From Enterobacter sp. kpr-6 (GTDB taxonomy: Bacteria > Pseudomonadota > Gammaproteobacteria > Enterobacterales > Enterobacteriaceae): a stretch of 64,000 nt of DNA. The position numbers and the translations under genes are program-made. The DNA is taken from positions 248,001 to 312,000 of the forward strand of contig NZ_FOYH01000001.1 in assembly GCF_900116015.1 (NCBI RefSeq), read 5' to 3'. Below the pieces are notes generated by a model. It saw only the letters and a list, made by a program, of their open reading frames with translations. It was not told where the DNA came from and made no database searches. This document shows, one piece after another, positions 9,878 through 20,450 of the stretch (positions within the stretch are counted from its first letter, which is position 1; the number at the start of each line of letters is the position of its first letter).

Positions 9878-10537
9878 GTGCTGTGTAAAGGATTTCTGTT
9901 TGATCTGGATGGAACGCTGGTGGACTCACTGCCTGCGGTAGAACGGGCATGGTGTAACTGGGCCGATCGGTTCGGTATCGCGCATGATGAGGTGCTGAAT
10001 TTCATCCACGGTAAACAGGCCATCACCTCGCTGCGTCATTTTATGGCGGGCCACAGCGAAGACGAGATCGCCGCTGAATTTACCCGCCTGGAAAGCATCG
10101 AGGCCAGCGATACTACCGGTATTGTTGCGCTGCCGGGTGCGGTCGCCTTGCTTAATCATTTAAATGAAAGCGCGATCCCCTGGGCGATTGTGACTTCGGG
10201 TTCTATGCCGGTCGCCCGGGCGCGCCACAAAGCAGCCGGTCTGCCGCTGCCTGAGGTGTTCGTGACGGCAGAGCAGGTCACGCGCGGTAAACCCGAGCCG
10301 GATGCGTATCTGCTAGGTGCAAAACTGCTGGGGCTGGCACCTGAGGATTGCACGGTGGTGGAAGATGCTTCCGCCGGGATCCTCTCAGGCCTGGCGGCGG
10401 GTTGCCACGTGATTTCCGTCAGCGCCCCGGAAAATTCGCCGCGTCTGGATGAGGTCGATTTCGTGCTGCAAAACCTCACCGAAATTACCGTCACCCGCCA
10501 GCCCGATGGCCATGCGCATGTGTTAAGAAATACCTGA
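9878..10537 (+). CDS. hxpA: HAD-family sugar phosphatase (YfbT/HxpA)
   Basis: This cytoplasmic HAD-superfamily phosphatase acts on small sugar phosphates; the E. coli homologue (YfbT/HxpA) dephosphorylates hexitol and related sugar phosphates in vitro. Motif I, GFLFDLDGTLVDS, supplies the nucleophilic Asp near residue 10, motif II is the VTSG region, and motif III/IV is KPEPDAYL followed by VVEDASAG. I chose GTG at 9878 (219 residues) because GAGGAG (9866-9871) lies six bases before it and it aligns with the E. coli start; ATG at 9860 would add six residues. It is coupled to yfbU by a ten-base gap and ends with a terminator. Confidence 0.93.
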   Translation: MLCKGFLFDLDGTLVDSLPAVERAWCNWADRFGIAHDEVLNFIHGKQAITSLRHFMAGHSEDEIAAEFTRLESIEASDTTGIVALPGAVALLNHLNESAIPWAIVTSGSMPVARARHKAAGLPLPEVFVTAEQVTRGKPEPDAYLLGAKLLGLAPEDCTVVEDASAGILSGLAAGCHVISVSAPENSPRLDEVDFVLQNLTEITVTRQPDGHAHVLRNT

Positions 10538-10547
10538 ACAATGATGT

Positions 10548-10572
10548 AACCCCGCTCAGGCGGGGTTTTTTT
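10548..10572 (+). terminator. Terminator after yfbT
   Basis: AACCCCGC/GCGGGGTT hairpin with a TCAG loop, followed by a T-run. It ends the yfbU-yfbT unit before yfbS. Confidence 0.88.
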
Positions 10573-10614
10573 ATGGCAAAATCCTTTGATTCCCTCATTT
10601 AACAAGGATACGTG

Positions 10615-12447
10615 GTGAACGGAGAACTGATTTGGGTTCTGTGCTTATTGGGATTTGCCGTGCTGCTCTTTGCTACCGGCAAAATTCGCATGGATGCTGT
10701 TGCTTTACTGGTAATTATTGCTTTTGTCCTCAGTGGTACTCTGACGCTTGCCGAAGCCTTTTCGGGATTCAGCGATCCTAACGTCATACTTATTGCCGCC
10801 CTGTTTGTGATTGGCGATGGCCTGGTGCGCACGGGCGTGGCCACCAGCATGGGTTCCTGGCTGGTAAAAGTGGCGGGCAGCAGTGAAACCAAAATGTTGG
10901 TGCTGCTGATGATCACCGTGGCAGGCCTGGGCGCATTTATGAGCTCCACCGGCGTGGTCGCTATTTTTATTCCCGTCGTGCTGAGCGTGTCGATGCGGAT
11001 GCAAACTTCCCCCTCGCGCCTGATGATGCCCCTGAGCTTCGCCGGGCTGATCAGCGGCATGATGACGCTGGTGGCAACGCCGCCTAACCTCGTGGTAAAC
11101 AGCGAACTGCTCCGCGAAGGGTTAGAGGGATTCAATTTCTTTAGCGTCACGCCAATAGGTCTGGTCGTGCTGGTCCTCGGTATTGTGTACATGCTGGTGA
11201 TGCGCTTTGCGCTGAAGGGCGAGCAGCACAGCCCGCAGCGTGACGGCTGGAAGCAGCGGACGTTTCGCGATCTGATCAAAGAATACCGCCTGACCGGGCG
11301 GGCGCGGCGTCTGGCAATCCGCCCCGGCTCACCAATGATCGGGCAGCGGCTGGATGATTTAAAACTGCGCGAGCGTTATGGTGCGAACGTCATCGGCGTG
11401 GAGCGCTGGCGGCGCTTTCGCCGGGTGATTGTTAACGTGAACGGGGTGTCCGAATTCCGCGCCCGCGACGTACTGCTTATCGATATGTCCGCAGCGGATG
11501 TCGATCTCAGAGAGTTTTGCAGCGAGCAGCAGCTTGAGCCGATGGTGCTGCGCGGCGAATATTTCTCCGATCAGGCGCTGGACGTAGGGATGGCGGAAGT
11601 GTCGTTAATTCCCGATTCTGAACTGATCGGCAAAACGGTGCGCGAGATCCGCTTTCGCTCCCGCTATGGCCTGAACGTGGTGGGCATAAAACGTAACGGC
11701 AGCGCAATCGAAGGAACGCTGGTGGACGAGCCGCTGCAACTGGGCGATATCTTTCTGGTGGTCGGTAACTGGAAACTTATCGGCGTGCTCGGCCACAAGG
11801 GGCGTGACTTTGTGGTGCTGAATATGCCCATTGAAGAGAGCGACGCGTCGCCCGCGCACAGCCAGGCACCACATGCCATTTTTTGCCTGGTACTGATGGT
11901 GGCACTGATGCTCACCGACGAAATCCCTAACCCTATCGCGGCGATTATTGCCTGTATGCTGATGGGGAAATTCCGCTGCATTGATGCCCAGAGCGCGTAC
12001 AAAGCGATTCACTGGCCGAGCATTATTTTGATTGTCGGCATGATGCCTTTTGCGCTGGCGCTGCAAAAAACGGGTGGGGTGGCTCTGGTGGTGAAAGGGC
12101 TGATGGAATTCGGCGGCGGCTACGGGCCTTATATGATGCTGTTGTGTTTGTTTATCCTCTGTGCGGCGATTGGCCTGTTTATCTCTAATACCGCCACAGC
12201 CGTGCTGATGGCCCCCATCGCCCTGGCCACGGCAAAATCGATGGGACTGTCGCCGTACCCGTTCGCCATGATGGTGGCAATGGCTGCCTCAGCCGCGTTC
12301 ATGACGCCGGTTTCCTCGCCGGTGAACACGCTGGTGCTCGGACCGGGTAATTATTCGTTCAGTGATTTTGTGAAGATCGGCGTGCCGTTTACGTTAATTG
12401 TGATGGTGGTGTGCGTGGTGCTGATCCCGATGCTGTTTCCGTTTTAA
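10615..12447 (+). CDS. yfbS: YfbS, SLC13/CitT-type transporter with two RCK-C domains
   Basis: A 610-residue inner-membrane transporter of the divalent anion:sodium symporter family. Hydrophobic helices occupy about residues 1-200 and 410-610. The central soluble part (about 205-390) holds two TrkA-C/RCK-C regulatory domains ([20 protein letters not shown] and [20 protein letters not shown]). Substrate-site hairpins show as [11 protein letters not shown] and, in the second half, [19 protein letters not shown] at 10615 gives MNGELIW and suits the AAGGA at 10604-10608 better than the adjacent GTG at 10612. It is full length compared with the E. coli protein. The substrate is unknown. Confidence 0.93.
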   Translation: MNGELIWVLCLLGFAVLLFATGKIRMDAVALLVIIAFVLSGTLTLAEAFSGFSDPNVILIAALFVIGDGLVRTGVATSMGSWLVKVAGSSETKMLVLLMITVAGLGAFMSSTGVVAIFIPVVLSVSMRMQTSPSRLMMPLSFAGLISGMMTLVATPPNLVVNSELLREGLEGFNFFSVTPIGLVVLVLGIVYMLVMRFALKGEQHSPQRDGWKQRTFRDLIKEYRLTGRARRLAIRPGSPMIGQRLDDLKLRERYGANVIGVERWRRFRRVIVNVNGVSEFRARDVLLIDMSAADVDLREFCSEQQLEPMVLRGEYFSDQALDVGMAEVSLIPDSELIGKTVREIRFRSRYGLNVVGIKRNGSAIEGTLVDEPLQLGDIFLVVGNWKLIGVLGHKGRDFVVLNMPIEESDASPAHSQAPHAIFCLVLMVALMLTDEIPNPIAAIIACMLMGKFRCIDAQSAYKAIHWPSIILIVGMMPFALALQKTGGVALVVKGLMEFGGGYGPYMMLLCLFILCAAIGLFISNTATAVLMAPIALATAKSMGLSPYPFAMMVAMAASAAFMTPVSSPVNTLVLGPGNYSFSDFVKIGVPFTLIVMVVCVVLIPMLFPF

Positions 12448-12526
12448 CCCCTCATCCCGGCCTTCTCCCCAGGGGAGAAGGAGAAAACCATCCCCTCTCC
12501 CTTAGGGAGAGGGCCAGGGTGAGGGG
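12448..12526. repeat. Composite palindromic intergenic repeat (copy 1)
   Basis: Outer arms CCCCTCATCCCGGCC and GGCCAGGGTGAGGGG enclose two hairpins, CTTCTCCCC/GGGGAGAAG and CCCTCTCCC/GGGAGAGGG. The same design recurs at 21793-21877, 44139-44281 and 50863-50946. It lies between the convergent yfbS and yfbR stops and could act as a two-way terminator or RNA-stability element. Confidence 0.85.
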
Positions 12527-12533
12527 ATATAAA

Positions 12534-13133
12534 CTAAAGCGGAGAATCCTGACTAATCTCATCCAGCGACAAATGAAAACTCGGTACGAACACCGTCATA
12601 AAATAGTCCATCTCCTCACTACGGCGCGCAGCCAGCGTTTTTTCCAGCCGCGATTTTGCCAGTGAAAATTCGTTATTACCGGCGGAAAGCTCTTCCAGAC
12701 ATTTCAGGTAAGCACAAAGCGCATCTGCCTGTTTCACCAGCGCTTTCTCTTCATCACTGTACTGGTGCTCGTCAATCAGCGGCGTAAAAATATCCCGTAA
12801 ATCCTCCGGCACCATGTCGATCAGTTTTTGCTGGGCGATTTTCTCGATCGCCTTGTACTCCTGAGCAATCTGCGAGTTGAAATATTTCACCGGGGTAGGC
12901 AGATCGCCGGTCAGCACTTCCGAGGCATCGTGATACATCGCCAGCAGCGCAATGCGTTCCGGGTTAACCGTACCGCCAAATTTGCGGTTTTTAATGGCGG
13001 CCAGCGCATGCGCAACCATTGCCACCTGCAAACTGTGTTCAGAGACGTTTTCCGTGCGCACATTGCGCATCAGCGGCCAGCGGTTGATTAATTTAAGGCG
13101 GGAAAGATGGGCGAAGAAATGACTTTGACTCAT
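12534..13133 (-). CDS. yfbR: 5'-deoxynucleotidase YfbR
   Basis: This HD-domain phosphohydrolase removes phosphate from deoxyribonucleoside 5'-monophosphates (dUMP and others) in the cytoplasm, helping balance dNMP pools and an alternative dUMP to thymidine route. The 199 residues equal the E. coli length. Metal ligands are visible in [15 protein letters not shown] (His33) and [20 protein letters not shown] (His68, Asp69), with Asp137 in [13 protein letters not shown]. The start at 13133 gives [13 protein letters not shown]; a longer reading runs into non-conserved sequence. It follows alaA on the same strand with an 80-base gap that contains a hairpin. Confidence 0.96.
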   Translation of the reverse strand: MSQSHFFAHLSRLKLINRWPLMRNVRTENVSEHSLQVAMVAHALAAIKNRKFGGTVNPERIALLAMYHDASEVLTGDLPTPVKYFNSQIAQEYKAIEKIAQQKLIDMVPEDLRDIFTPLIDEHQYSDEEKALVKQADALCAYLKCLEELSAGNNEFSLAKSRLEKTLAARRSEEMDYFMTVFVPSFHLSLDEISQDSPL

Positions 13134-13180
13134 AAGTGACCCTGTCAGTGGTGACAACTCAGGCCATTGTGCGCAGAGAG

Positions 13181-13204
13181 CGGGGAAGATGCAAATCTTC
13201 CCCG
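13181..13204 (-). promoter_or_regulatory. Hairpin between alaA and yfbR
   Basis: CGGGGAAGAT pairs perfectly with ATCTTCCCCG around a four-base loop, ten bases beyond the alaA stop. There is no T-run on the transcribed (minus) strand, so it is more likely a 3'-end protection or attenuation element than a full terminator. Confidence 0.55.
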
Positions 13205-13213
13205 GAGAGGCGG

Positions 13214-14428
13214 TTACTGGTGATAACCCGACAGGAAACGACCAAAACGGGTGATGGACATTTCCAGATCGTCCATGCGCGGCAGCGTGACGATACGCAC
13301 ATGATCCGGCCACGGCCAGTTAAAGGCTGTGCCTTGTACCAGCAGTACTTTTTCCTGGAGCAGGAAATCGAGCACCATTTTCTGATCGTCGTGAATATTA
13401 AAGCGCTTCGCGTCGATTTTCGGGAACATGTACAACGCACCTTTCGGTTTAGTACAGGAAACGCCCGGAATATCGTTGATCAGCTCCCATGCACGGTTAC
13501 GCTGTTCATACAGGCGGCCGCCCGGCACGATAAATTCACTAATGCTCTGATAACCCCCCAGCGCCGTCTGGATAGCGTGCTGAGCCGGTACGTTGGCGCA
13601 CAAGCGCATCGAGGCCAGCATTTCCAGCCCTTCAATGTAGCCTTTCGCATGCTTTTTCGGGCCGTTTAATACCATCCAGCCCTGACGGAACCCGGCGACG
13701 CGATAGGTTTTTGACAGACCGTTAAACGTAACGGTCAGCAGATCCGGAGCCAGTGGCGCAATGGAGTGGTGCTCGGCTTCGTCATACAGAATTTTGTCGT
13801 AAATCTCATCAGCAAAAATAATGAGATTATGCTGGCGGGCGATTTCCACGATTTCCAGCAGCAGTTCTTTGGAATACACCGCGCCGGTTGGGTTGTTCGG
13901 GTTGATGATCACAATGCCGCGCGTGCGGGGGGTGATTTTAGCGCGAATATCATCCAGATCCGGGAACCAGTCAGAAGATTCATCACACAGGTAATGCACG
14001 GCTTTGCCGCCAGAGAGCGATACCGCCGCCGTCCACAGCGGGTAGTCCGGTGCAGGAACCAGCATTTCGTCACCGCTGTTCAGCAGCGCCTGCATGGCCT
14101 GCACAATTAACTCAGACACGCCATTGCCGATATAAATATCTTCAACGGTGACGTCACGCATCCCGCGCGCCTGATAATGTTGCATGATCGCTTTACGCGC
14201 CGAGTAGAGTCCTTTGGAGTCGCAATAGCCCTGAGCGGTAGGGAGATTACGAATAACATCCACAAGGATTTCATCCGGGGCGTCAAAGCCGAATGGCGCA
14301 GGATTGCCAATATTCAGTTTTAAAACTTTGTTGCCTTCTTCTTCCAGGCGTTTCGCTTCTTTCAGAACCGGGCCACGGATGTCGTAACAGACGTTTTCTA
14401 ATTTGCTGGATTTTTCAATGGGGGACAT
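13214..14428 (-). CDS. alaA: Glutamate-pyruvate aminotransferase AlaA
   Basis: AlaA is a PLP-dependent transaminase that makes alanine from pyruvate and glutamate. The 404-residue class-I aminotransferase has the E. coli AlaA (YfbQ) length and start, [19 protein letters not shown]. Visible signatures are [13 protein letters not shown] near residue 42, the PLP-contacting [11 protein letters not shown] near 178, [12 protein letters not shown] near 208 and the Schiff-base lysine in [13 protein letters not shown] near 240. It is transcribed from the minus strand and is followed by yfbR. The long gap upstream separates it from divergent lrhA. Confidence 0.97.
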   Translation of the reverse strand: MSPIEKSSKLENVCYDIRGPVLKEAKRLEEEGNKVLKLNIGNPAPFGFDAPDEILVDVIRNLPTAQGYCDSKGLYSARKAIMQHYQARGMRDVTVEDIYIGNGVSELIVQAMQALLNSGDEMLVPAPDYPLWTAAVSLSGGKAVHYLCDESSDWFPDLDDIRAKITPRTRGIVIINPNNPTGAVYSKELLLEIVEIARQHNLIIFADEIYDKILYDEAEHHSIAPLAPDLLTVTFNGLSKTYRVAGFRQGWMVLNGPKKHAKGYIEGLEMLASMRLCANVPAQHAIQTALGGYQSISEFIVPGGRLYEQRNRAWELINDIPGVSCTKPKGALYMFPKIDAKRFNIHDDQKMVLDFLLQEKVLLVQGTAFNWPWPDHVRIVTLPRMDDLEMSITRFGRFLSGYHQ

Positions 14429-15357
14429 GAACCTTCAACCTTTTAGCCGTTATTGCCACTCCCTGCCGTGGAAGTCAGCACGGAACAATGTACTCCCCCG
14501 GATGGCAGTTTAGAAGGCTTTGCAGAAGAAGATTTTGTCTTAATACCCGCGATAGCGCAGCATCGGGTCACTGTATTTGGTAAGAATTACCTGTGAAAAT
14601 CGTCATTAAAGGCAAATTGGTAGTGCCTGATGCTAATAATTTTATTATTAATCGATTTATTTACTCTACGGGTGCTTACGTTTAGCGGGCGTTTGGGATG
14701 CGCCTCGTAACATTTACAAAGTACGCTTGCGTAAACCCGGTCATAGCTTTACCTTCACTCTTATGTGAGCAGATGTAGAAAAGGCAATGTTAAATTATAT
14801 TAACCATTCCTGTAATTAGGTATTAATAATAATTTAATATCGATCTATGAGGTCTTCGTAATGGAAAATATTAATAAGAATTAGCTACAATGCCTGGGCG
14901 GTAGAGTCCCGATTATCCGCAATGGTACTTATAAATATACGGTTAATGCGGTAGGATAGAGCTCAGAAAATGTGACCAGGCTGCATAATGCGTCCTTTTT
15001 TCTGTAACATTCCAGCTTAATTTATTGTTAACTATGGCTTTTAGGGCATAAGGCTCCAGCAAAGTCACAGCACAATATAATTTCCGTTATGGGCTATGTA
15101 ACCTCATAACAATGTAAATTTGCATAAGCATTTACAGCGCGCTGTTGATTTGTAAATATCAAAGGCTTAGGAATTGACAAAATAACATCGTAACGCAGTA
15201 GGGTTTATCCCAACTGTGAAATAGATACTTAATACGGGTCTGTTCGCGTTGCGAGCTCTGACCTTGCAGGATGCATGTTTCAAATGGAATTGCTTCAATT
15301 TTCTGAACACAGCAAAGACCAGTCAGCAAATCACCTGCTGTCTGTAAGTGAAAACAT
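14429..15357. promoter_or_regulatory. 929-base gene-free alaA/lrhA region with long lrhA leader
   Basis: No convincing gene lies here. It is AT-rich, stops are frequent in all frames, and it sits between divergent alaA and lrhA. In E. coli the lrhA transcript starts several hundred bases before its start codon, so the right part probably forms a long 5' untranslated leader. A tiny frame, ATG at 14861 (MENINKN then TAG) preceded by GAGG, continues open for 24 codons to another TAG; I regard it as chance or a decayed remnant. The region probably carries LrhA autoregulatory sites. Confidence 0.55.
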
Positions 15358-16296
15358 ATGATAAATGCAAATCGTCCGATAATTAATCTCGACCTCGATC
15401 TGCTAAGAACGTTCGTTGCGGTCGCCGATCTGAATACCTTCGCAGCAGCCGCTACCGCTGTTTGCCGTACTCAGTCTGCGGTGAGTCAGCAAATGCAACG
15501 TCTGGAACAGTTAGTGGGTAAGGAACTGTTTGCTCGCCATGGTCGTAATAAGCTCCTGACCGAACACGGCATTCAGCTTTTAGGCTACGCGAGAAAAATT
15601 TTACGCTTTAATGATGAGGCCTGTACGTCGCTCATGTTCAGCAACCTTCAGGGCGTGCTGACGATTGGTGCGTCAGATGAATCAGCAGATACTATTCTGC
15701 CGTTCCTCCTCAATCGCATCAGTTCCGTCTATCCGAAGCTGGCACTGGAAGTGCAGGTGAAACGCAGTCCTTTCATCATCGACATGCTACAAGAGCAGAA
15801 GGTGGATCTGGTGGTGACGACATACCGTCCGGGTACTTATGACTGCCTGACGCTGCGTAATTCACCGACCCACTGGTATTGTGCCGCAGAATACATGCTG
15901 CAAAAGGGTGAACCTGTTCCTCTGGTCTTGCTGGAGGATCCAAGCCCGTTCCGTGACAAGGTGATTCAGGCATTGAATGCAGCGCAGACTCCGTGGCGTA
16001 TCGCTTATGCGGCGTCAACGCTTTCGGCGGTTAAAGCGGCAGTCAAGGCCGGTCTGGGCGTCACCGCCCGGCCTGTTGAAATGATGGGACCTGATTTACG
16101 CGTACTGGCACAGTCTGACGGATTACCGGCATTGCCGGATACCGAATATTTTTTATGCCATAATCCGCAAAGCCAGAGTGAACTCGCGCAGGTGATTTTT
16201 CAGGCAATGGAAACCTGGCAAAATCCCTGGCAATACGGCAATGTTACTCCCGAAGGGGGAGGCAGCTCGCTGATTGTCGAAGGTGATTTTGAATAA
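15358..16296 (+). CDS. lrhA: LysR-family regulator LrhA
   Basis: LrhA is a LysR-type transcription factor. In E. coli it represses flhDC (motility and chemotaxis) and type 1 fimbriae and lowers RpoS. The 312 residues carry the N-terminal winged HTH (about 15-75: [35 protein letters not shown]) and the LysR substrate-binding domain. Sequence is almost identical to E. coli LrhA up to about residue 125 and diverges more after that. The start ATG at 15358 gives [16 protein letters not shown]. It lies just upstream of nuo on the same strand, as in other enterobacteria. It is relevant to cheV later in the window, since both concern motility. Confidence 0.97.
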   Translation: MINANRPIINLDLDLLRTFVAVADLNTFAAAATAVCRTQSAVSQQMQRLEQLVGKELFARHGRNKLLTEHGIQLLGYARKILRFNDEACTSLMFSNLQGVLTIGASDESADTILPFLLNRISSVYPKLALEVQVKRSPFIIDMLQEQKVDLVVTTYRPGTYDCLTLRNSPTHWYCAAEYMLQKGEPVPLVLLEDPSPFRDKVIQALNAAQTPWRIAYAASTLSAVKAAVKAGLGVTARPVEMMGPDLRVLAQSDGLPALPDTEYFLCHNPQSQSELAQVIFQAMETWQNPWQYGNVTPEGGGSSLIVEGDFE

Positions 16297-16923
16297 ACGC
16301 TGCTTCATTAACTGGTAACAAAATGTAAGCATGCGATGTAACCAAAGGCAGCCTAAAAGCTGCCTTTGGCATTATAAATGCTCTTCGGGCGCTAAATTTT
16401 TCATTTTTCTGCTGGTTACCTTTTACTTTCAATGAGTTAACCTCTGCCAATCTTTCTGCTGTTTCTATTCGTTCACGTTATACTTAGCCCTGACTCATGT
16501 TAAAAAACGCGTAGTTTTGTTGCCGATTTTTTGTATGAATTAACAAAAGCGTGTCACAGATCAAGAAAATACTCCCATTTAGGGGGAGGAATCCTTTGGA
16601 AATCCTGTCAAAATAAGAGGGTAATACTTGTTAATCCTCACAACGGACACGATTCAACAGCCGCGTGCCTGCACTCAGGTTTTCACGCTGGAGAAGAAAA
16701 AAGCATTAAATGTTAATGAAATGCTGCCGATGTAAACTAATGTGAGGAAACTTTTGTTAAGTTGACAAAAGGTTATAGAAAGGAGTAAAAAACCGCATCA
16801 TTGACCTGCCTGGCTAATTCAGACAGTACGTGTAGGGTTTTTTTTGTTCCTCCCCATGAATCGATGTGGCGTTCATCTGCCGAAAAGAGCAGAGGTTTTA
16901 GCGCTACTTTTGATGAGTAAGCA
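16297..16923 (+). promoter_or_regulatory. nuo operon promoter and leader region
   Basis: 627 bases without a gene, between lrhA and nuoA. It starts with a hairpin after lrhA (CCAAAGGCAGC/GCTGCCTTTGG, 16342-16369, no T-run), holds an ArcA-like box at 16701-16715 and an eight-T run at 16838-16845, 78 bases before nuoA. In E. coli nuo transcription responds to ArcA, NarL, FNR, IHF and Fis through a similarly long region. I do not assign an exact promoter; TTGACA at 16762 has no good -10 partner. Confidence 0.65.
16701..16715 (+). promoter_or_regulatory. ArcA-like box upstream of nuo
   Basis: AAGCATTAAATGTTA matches the last eleven positions of the ArcA consensus GTTAATTAAATGTTA without a mismatch. 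ArcA repression of nuo under low oxygen is established in E. coli. Confidence 0.5.
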
Positions 16924-17367
16924 ATGAGTATGTCAACATCCACTGAAATCATCGCTCATCACTGGGCATTCGCTATCTTTCTTATTGTTGCTATAGGCCT
17001 GTGCTGCCTGATGTTGGTAGGTGGCTGGTTCTTAGGCGGTAGAGCCCGCGCCAGGCACAAGAACACGCCGTTTGAGTCGGGTATCGACTCCGTCGGATCG
17101 GCCCGTTTGCGCTTGTCTGCCAAGTTTTATCTGGTAGCTATGTTCTTCGTCATCTTTGACGTTGAAGCGCTCTATCTCTACGCATGGTCAACTTCCATTC
17201 GCGAAAGCGGTTGGGTCGGCTTTGTTGAGGCCGCAATTTTCATTTTAGTGCTACTGGCCGGACTGGTTTATCTGGTGCGCATTGGTGCGCTTGACTGGAC
17301 GCCTGCGCGTTCACGTCGTGAGCGTCTCAATCCGGAAGTCAACAGTAACGCTAACCGTCAACGCTAA
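16924..17367 (+). CDS. nuoA: NADH-quinone oxidoreductase subunit A
   Basis: NuoA is a small membrane subunit of respiratory complex I, at the junction between the quinone-binding connection module and the proton-pumping arm. The 147 residues equal the E. coli length, with three transmembrane helices (about 14-40, 68-90 and 98-120). The conserved [15 protein letters not shown] loop (about 51-65) and [12 protein letters not shown] contain the acidic residues typical of the subunit. The start ATG at 16924 gives [14 protein letters not shown]. It is the first gene of the nuoA-N operon. Confidence 0.98.
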   Translation: MSMSTSTEIIAHHWAFAIFLIVAIGLCCLMLVGGWFLGGRARARHKNTPFESGIDSVGSARLRLSAKFYLVAMFFVIFDVEALYLYAWSTSIRESGWVGFVEAAIFILVLLAGLVYLVRIGALDWTPARSRRERLNPEVNSNANRQR

Positions 17368-17382
17368 CAGCGAGGCAATAAG

Positions 17383-18057
17383 ATGGATTATACGCTCACC
17401 CGCATAGATCCTAACGGTGAGAACGACCGTTACCCCCTGCAAAAACAGGAGATCGTAACCGACCCCCTTGAGCAAGAAGTCAACAAAAGCGTGTACATGG
17501 GCAAGCTCGAAAATGCCGTGCACGATATGGTGAACTGGGGCCGTAAAAACTCAATCTGGCCTTATAACTTCGGCCTTTCATGCTGCTACGTTGAAATGGT
17601 GACGTCATTCACTGCGGTGCATGACGTTGCGCGCTTTGGTGCAGAGGTTTTGCGTGCTTCCCCGCGTCAGGCTGACCTGATGGTCGTCGCTGGTACCTGC
17701 TTTACGAAAATGGCACCGGTTATTCAGCGTTTGTACGATCAAATGCTGGAGCCAAAATGGGTTATCTCGATGGGAGCCTGTGCAAACTCTGGCGGTATGT
17801 ACGACATTTATTCGGTAGTGCAGGGCGTTGATAAATTTATCCCGGTGGATGTGTACATCCCTGGTTGTCCGCCGCGCCCGGAAGCGTATATGCAAGCGCT
17901 GATGCTGTTACAGGAATCCATTGGTAAAGAACGTCGTCCGCTCTCATGGGTGGTTGGCGATCAGGGCGTGTATCGCGCCAACATGCAGTCAGAGCGCGAG
18001 CGCAAACGCGGCGAACGCATTGCTGTTACCAATCTGCGTACACCTGACGAGATTTAA
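17383..18057 (+). CDS. nuoB: NADH-quinone oxidoreductase subunit B
   Basis: NuoB carries the terminal iron-sulfur cluster N2 of complex I, which reduces the quinone. The 224 residues show the tetranuclear cluster ligands Cys67 and Cys68 in [11 protein letters not shown], Cys133 in MGACANSGG and Cys162 in GCPPRPEAY. The length is close to E. coli NuoB. It starts 15 bases after nuoA. An 87-base gap to nuoC follows, wider than most gaps in the operon. Confidence 0.98.
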   Translation: MDYTLTRIDPNGENDRYPLQKQEIVTDPLEQEVNKSVYMGKLENAVHDMVNWGRKNSIWPYNFGLSCCYVEMVTSFTAVHDVARFGAEVLRASPRQADLMVVAGTCFTKMAPVIQRLYDQMLEPKWVISMGACANSGGMYDIYSVVQGVDKFIPVDVYIPGCPPRPEAYMQALMLLQESIGKERRPLSWVVGDQGVYRANMQSERERKRGERIAVTNLRTPDEI

Positions 18058-18144
18058 TTTGCGCCTGCGGGCCGTGGAACGATCCTTCGCATAATAATCC
18101 TATAGCGCGAAGCCACGCCCGACAGTCACCACGGACCATTTGCA

Positions 18145-19947
18145 ATGGTGAACAATATGACCGACTTAACCGCGCAAGAAGCCACATGGCAGACTCGGGA
18201 TCACCTGGATGATCCGGTCATCGGCGAATTGCGCAACCGTTTTGGGCCGGATGCCTTTACCGTTCAGCCTACCCGCACCGGGGTACCTGTTGTTTGGGTG
18301 AAGCGCGAACAGTTACTGGAAGTGGGTGATTTCCTCAAGAAATTACCAAAACCTTACGTCATGCTGTATGACCTACACGGCATGGACGAACGTCTGCGCA
18401 CGCACCGTGACGGTTTACCCGCCGCGGATTTTTCCGTTTTCTACCATCTCATTTCTATTGAGCGTAATCGCGACATTATGCTCAAGGTGGCATTGTCCGA
18501 AAACGACCTGAACGTGCCGACCTTTACCAAACTTTTCCCCAACGCTAACTGGTATGAGCGTGAAACATGGGAAATGTTTGGCATCAATATCGAAGGCCAC
18601 CCGCACCTGACGCGCATCATGATGCCGCCAACGTGGGAAGGCCATCCGCTGCGTAAAGACTACCCGGCGCGCGCCACCGAATTCGATCCGTTTGAGTTGA
18701 CCAAAGCCAAGCAGGATCTGGAGATGGAAGCGCTGACCTTCAAGCCGGAAGACTGGGGCATGAAGCGTGGCACCGAGAACGAGGACTTCATGTTCCTGAA
18801 CCTCGGCCCGAACCACCCGTCTGCGCACGGTGCATTCCGTATTATTCTTCAGCTCGACGGCGAAGAGATTGTCGATTGCGTCCCGGATATCGGCTACCAC
18901 CACCGTGGTGCTGAGAAAATGGGTGAGCGTCAGTCCTGGCACAGCTACATTCCGTACACTGACCGTATCGAGTATCTCGGCGGCTGCGTGAACGAAATGC
19001 CGTACGTGCTGGCGGTTGAGAAACTGGCGGGCATCAAAGTGCCGGAGCGCGTTGACGTTATCCGCGTCATGCTCTCTGAGCTGTTCCGCATCAACAGCCA
19101 CCTGCTGTATATCTCCACGTTTATTCAGGACGTCGGTGCCATGACGCCGGTGTTCTTTGCGTTTACCGACCGTCAGAAAATCTACGATCTGGTCGAAGCG
19201 ATCACCGGTTTCCGTATGCACCCGGCCTGGTTCCGCATCGGCGGCGTGGCGCACGATCTGCCGCGCGGTTGGGATCGCCTGCTGCGTGAATTCCTCGACT
19301 GGATGCCGAAGCGTCTGGATTCTTACGAGAAAGCGGCGCTGCGTAACACCATTCTGAAAGGCCGCTCTCAGGGCGTGGCTGCCTACGGCGCGAAAGAAGC
19401 GCTGGAGTGGGGCACCACCGGTGCAGGCCTGCGTGCAACCGGTATCGACTTCGATATCCGTAAAGCGCGTCCTTATTCTGGCTATGAAAACTTTGACTTT
19501 GAAGTGCCGCTGGGCGGTGGGGTATCCGACTGCTACACCCGCGTGATGCTGAAAGTTGAAGAACTGCGTCAGAGTCTGCGCATTCTTGAGCAGTGTTACC
19601 GCAACATGCCGGAAGGCCCGTTCAAAGCGGATCACCCGCTGACGACGCCGCCGCCGAAAGAGCGCACGCTGCAACATATCGAAACCCTGATTACTCACTT
19701 CCTGCAAGTATCGTGGGGCCCGGTCATGCCGGCCAACGAATCCTTCCAGATGATTGAGGCAACCAAGGGTATTAACAGTTACTACCTGACCAGCGATGGC
19801 AGCACCATGAGTTACCGCACCCGCGTGCGTACGCCGAGCTTTGCGCATTTGCAGCAAATCCCGTCGGCGATCCGCGGCAGCCTGGTATCGGACCTGATCG
19901 TCTATCTGGGTAGTATTGATTTTGTTATGTCAGATGTGGACCGCTAA
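18145..19947 (+). CDS. nuoC: NADH-quinone oxidoreductase subunit C/D fusion
   Basis: This fused NuoCD subunit is the enterobacterial form in which the 30-kDa (NuoC, about 1-190) and 49-kDa (NuoD, about 210-600) subunits are one chain. The NuoD part builds the quinone pocket with NuoB: the [14 protein letters not shown] stretch with its conserved histidines and the later [13 protein letters not shown] motif are present. The 600-residue length fits E. coli. The start may be ATG 18145 (MVNNMTDL) or ATG 18157; neither has a strong ribosome site. The gene ends two bases before nuoE. Confidence 0.97.
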   Translation: MVNNMTDLTAQEATWQTRDHLDDPVIGELRNRFGPDAFTVQPTRTGVPVVWVKREQLLEVGDFLKKLPKPYVMLYDLHGMDERLRTHRDGLPAADFSVFYHLISIERNRDIMLKVALSENDLNVPTFTKLFPNANWYERETWEMFGINIEGHPHLTRIMMPPTWEGHPLRKDYPARATEFDPFELTKAKQDLEMEALTFKPEDWGMKRGTENEDFMFLNLGPNHPSAHGAFRIILQLDGEEIVDCVPDIGYHHRGAEKMGERQSWHSYIPYTDRIEYLGGCVNEMPYVLAVEKLAGIKVPERVDVIRVMLSELFRINSHLLYISTFIQDVGAMTPVFFAFTDRQKIYDLVEAITGFRMHPAWFRIGGVAHDLPRGWDRLLREFLDWMPKRLDSYEKAALRNTILKGRSQGVAAYGAKEALEWGTTGAGLRATGIDFDIRKARPYSGYENFDFEVPLGGGVSDCYTRVMLKVEELRQSLRILEQCYRNMPEGPFKADHPLTTPPPKERTLQHIETLITHFLQVSWGPVMPANESFQMIEATKGINSYYLTSDGSTMSYRTRVRTPSFAHLQQIPSAIRGSLVSDLIVYLGSIDFVMSDVDR

Positions 19948-19949
19948 TT

Positions 19950-20450
19950 ATGCACGAAAATCAACAACCACAGAGTGAGGCTTTTGAGCTGAGTGCGGCA
20001 GAGCGTGACGCCATTGAGCACGAAAAACATCACTACGAAGATCCGCGTGCGGCCTCCATTGAAGCGCTGAAAATCGTCCAGAAGCAGCGTGGCTGGGTGC
20101 CGGATGGCGCGATTTATGCCATTGCTGAAGTGCTGGACATTCCGGCAAGCGACGTTGAAGGCGTGGCCACGTTTTACAGCCAGATTTTCCGTCAGCCGGT
20201 CGGTCGCCATGTGATCCGCTACTGCGACAGCGTAGTGTGTCACATCACCGGTTATCAGGGCATTCAGGCAGCGCTTGAGCAAAAGCTCAACATCAAGCCG
20301 GGGCAGACCACGTTCGACGGTCGCTTCACGCTGCTGCCGACCTGCTGCCTGGGGAACTGCGACAAAGGCCCGAACATGATGATTGATGAGGACACTCACA
20401 GCCATCTGACGCCGGAAGGTATCCCTGACCTGCTGGAGCGGTATAAATGA
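19950..20450 (+). CDS. nuoE: NADH-quinone oxidoreductase subunit E
   Basis: NuoE is the 24-kDa-type subunit of the NADH dehydrogenase module and holds the [2Fe-2S] cluster N1a. All four ligands are present: Cys92 and Cys97 in [12 protein letters not shown], Cys133 and Cys137 in [11 protein letters not shown]. The 166 residues match E. coli NuoE. Its stop overlaps the nuoF start by four bases, so the two soluble partners are translationally coupled. Confidence 0.98.
   Translation: MHENQQPQSEAFELSAAERDAIEHEKHHYEDPRAASIEALKIVQKQRGWVPDGAIYAIAEVLDIPASDVEGVATFYSQIFRQPVGRHVIRYCDSVVCHITGYQGIQAALEQKLNIKPGQTTFDGRFTLLPTCCLGNCDKGPNMMIDEDTHSHLTPEGIPDLLERYK

Noticed and set aside
14861-14959. Possible small gene in the lrhA upstream region
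   Set aside because: Only seven codons to the first TAG; reading on gives another TAG after 24 codons. Chance or decay is more likely than a gene, so it is mentioned only as part of the region.
16762-16791. TTGACA as nuo -35
   Set aside because: No acceptable -10 at 16-18 bases (GTAAAA); not enough to call the promoter.
18415-19857. 480-codon open frame antisense to nuoCD
   Set aside because: Same reason: an artefact of third-position GC in nuoCD; no signal for translation.
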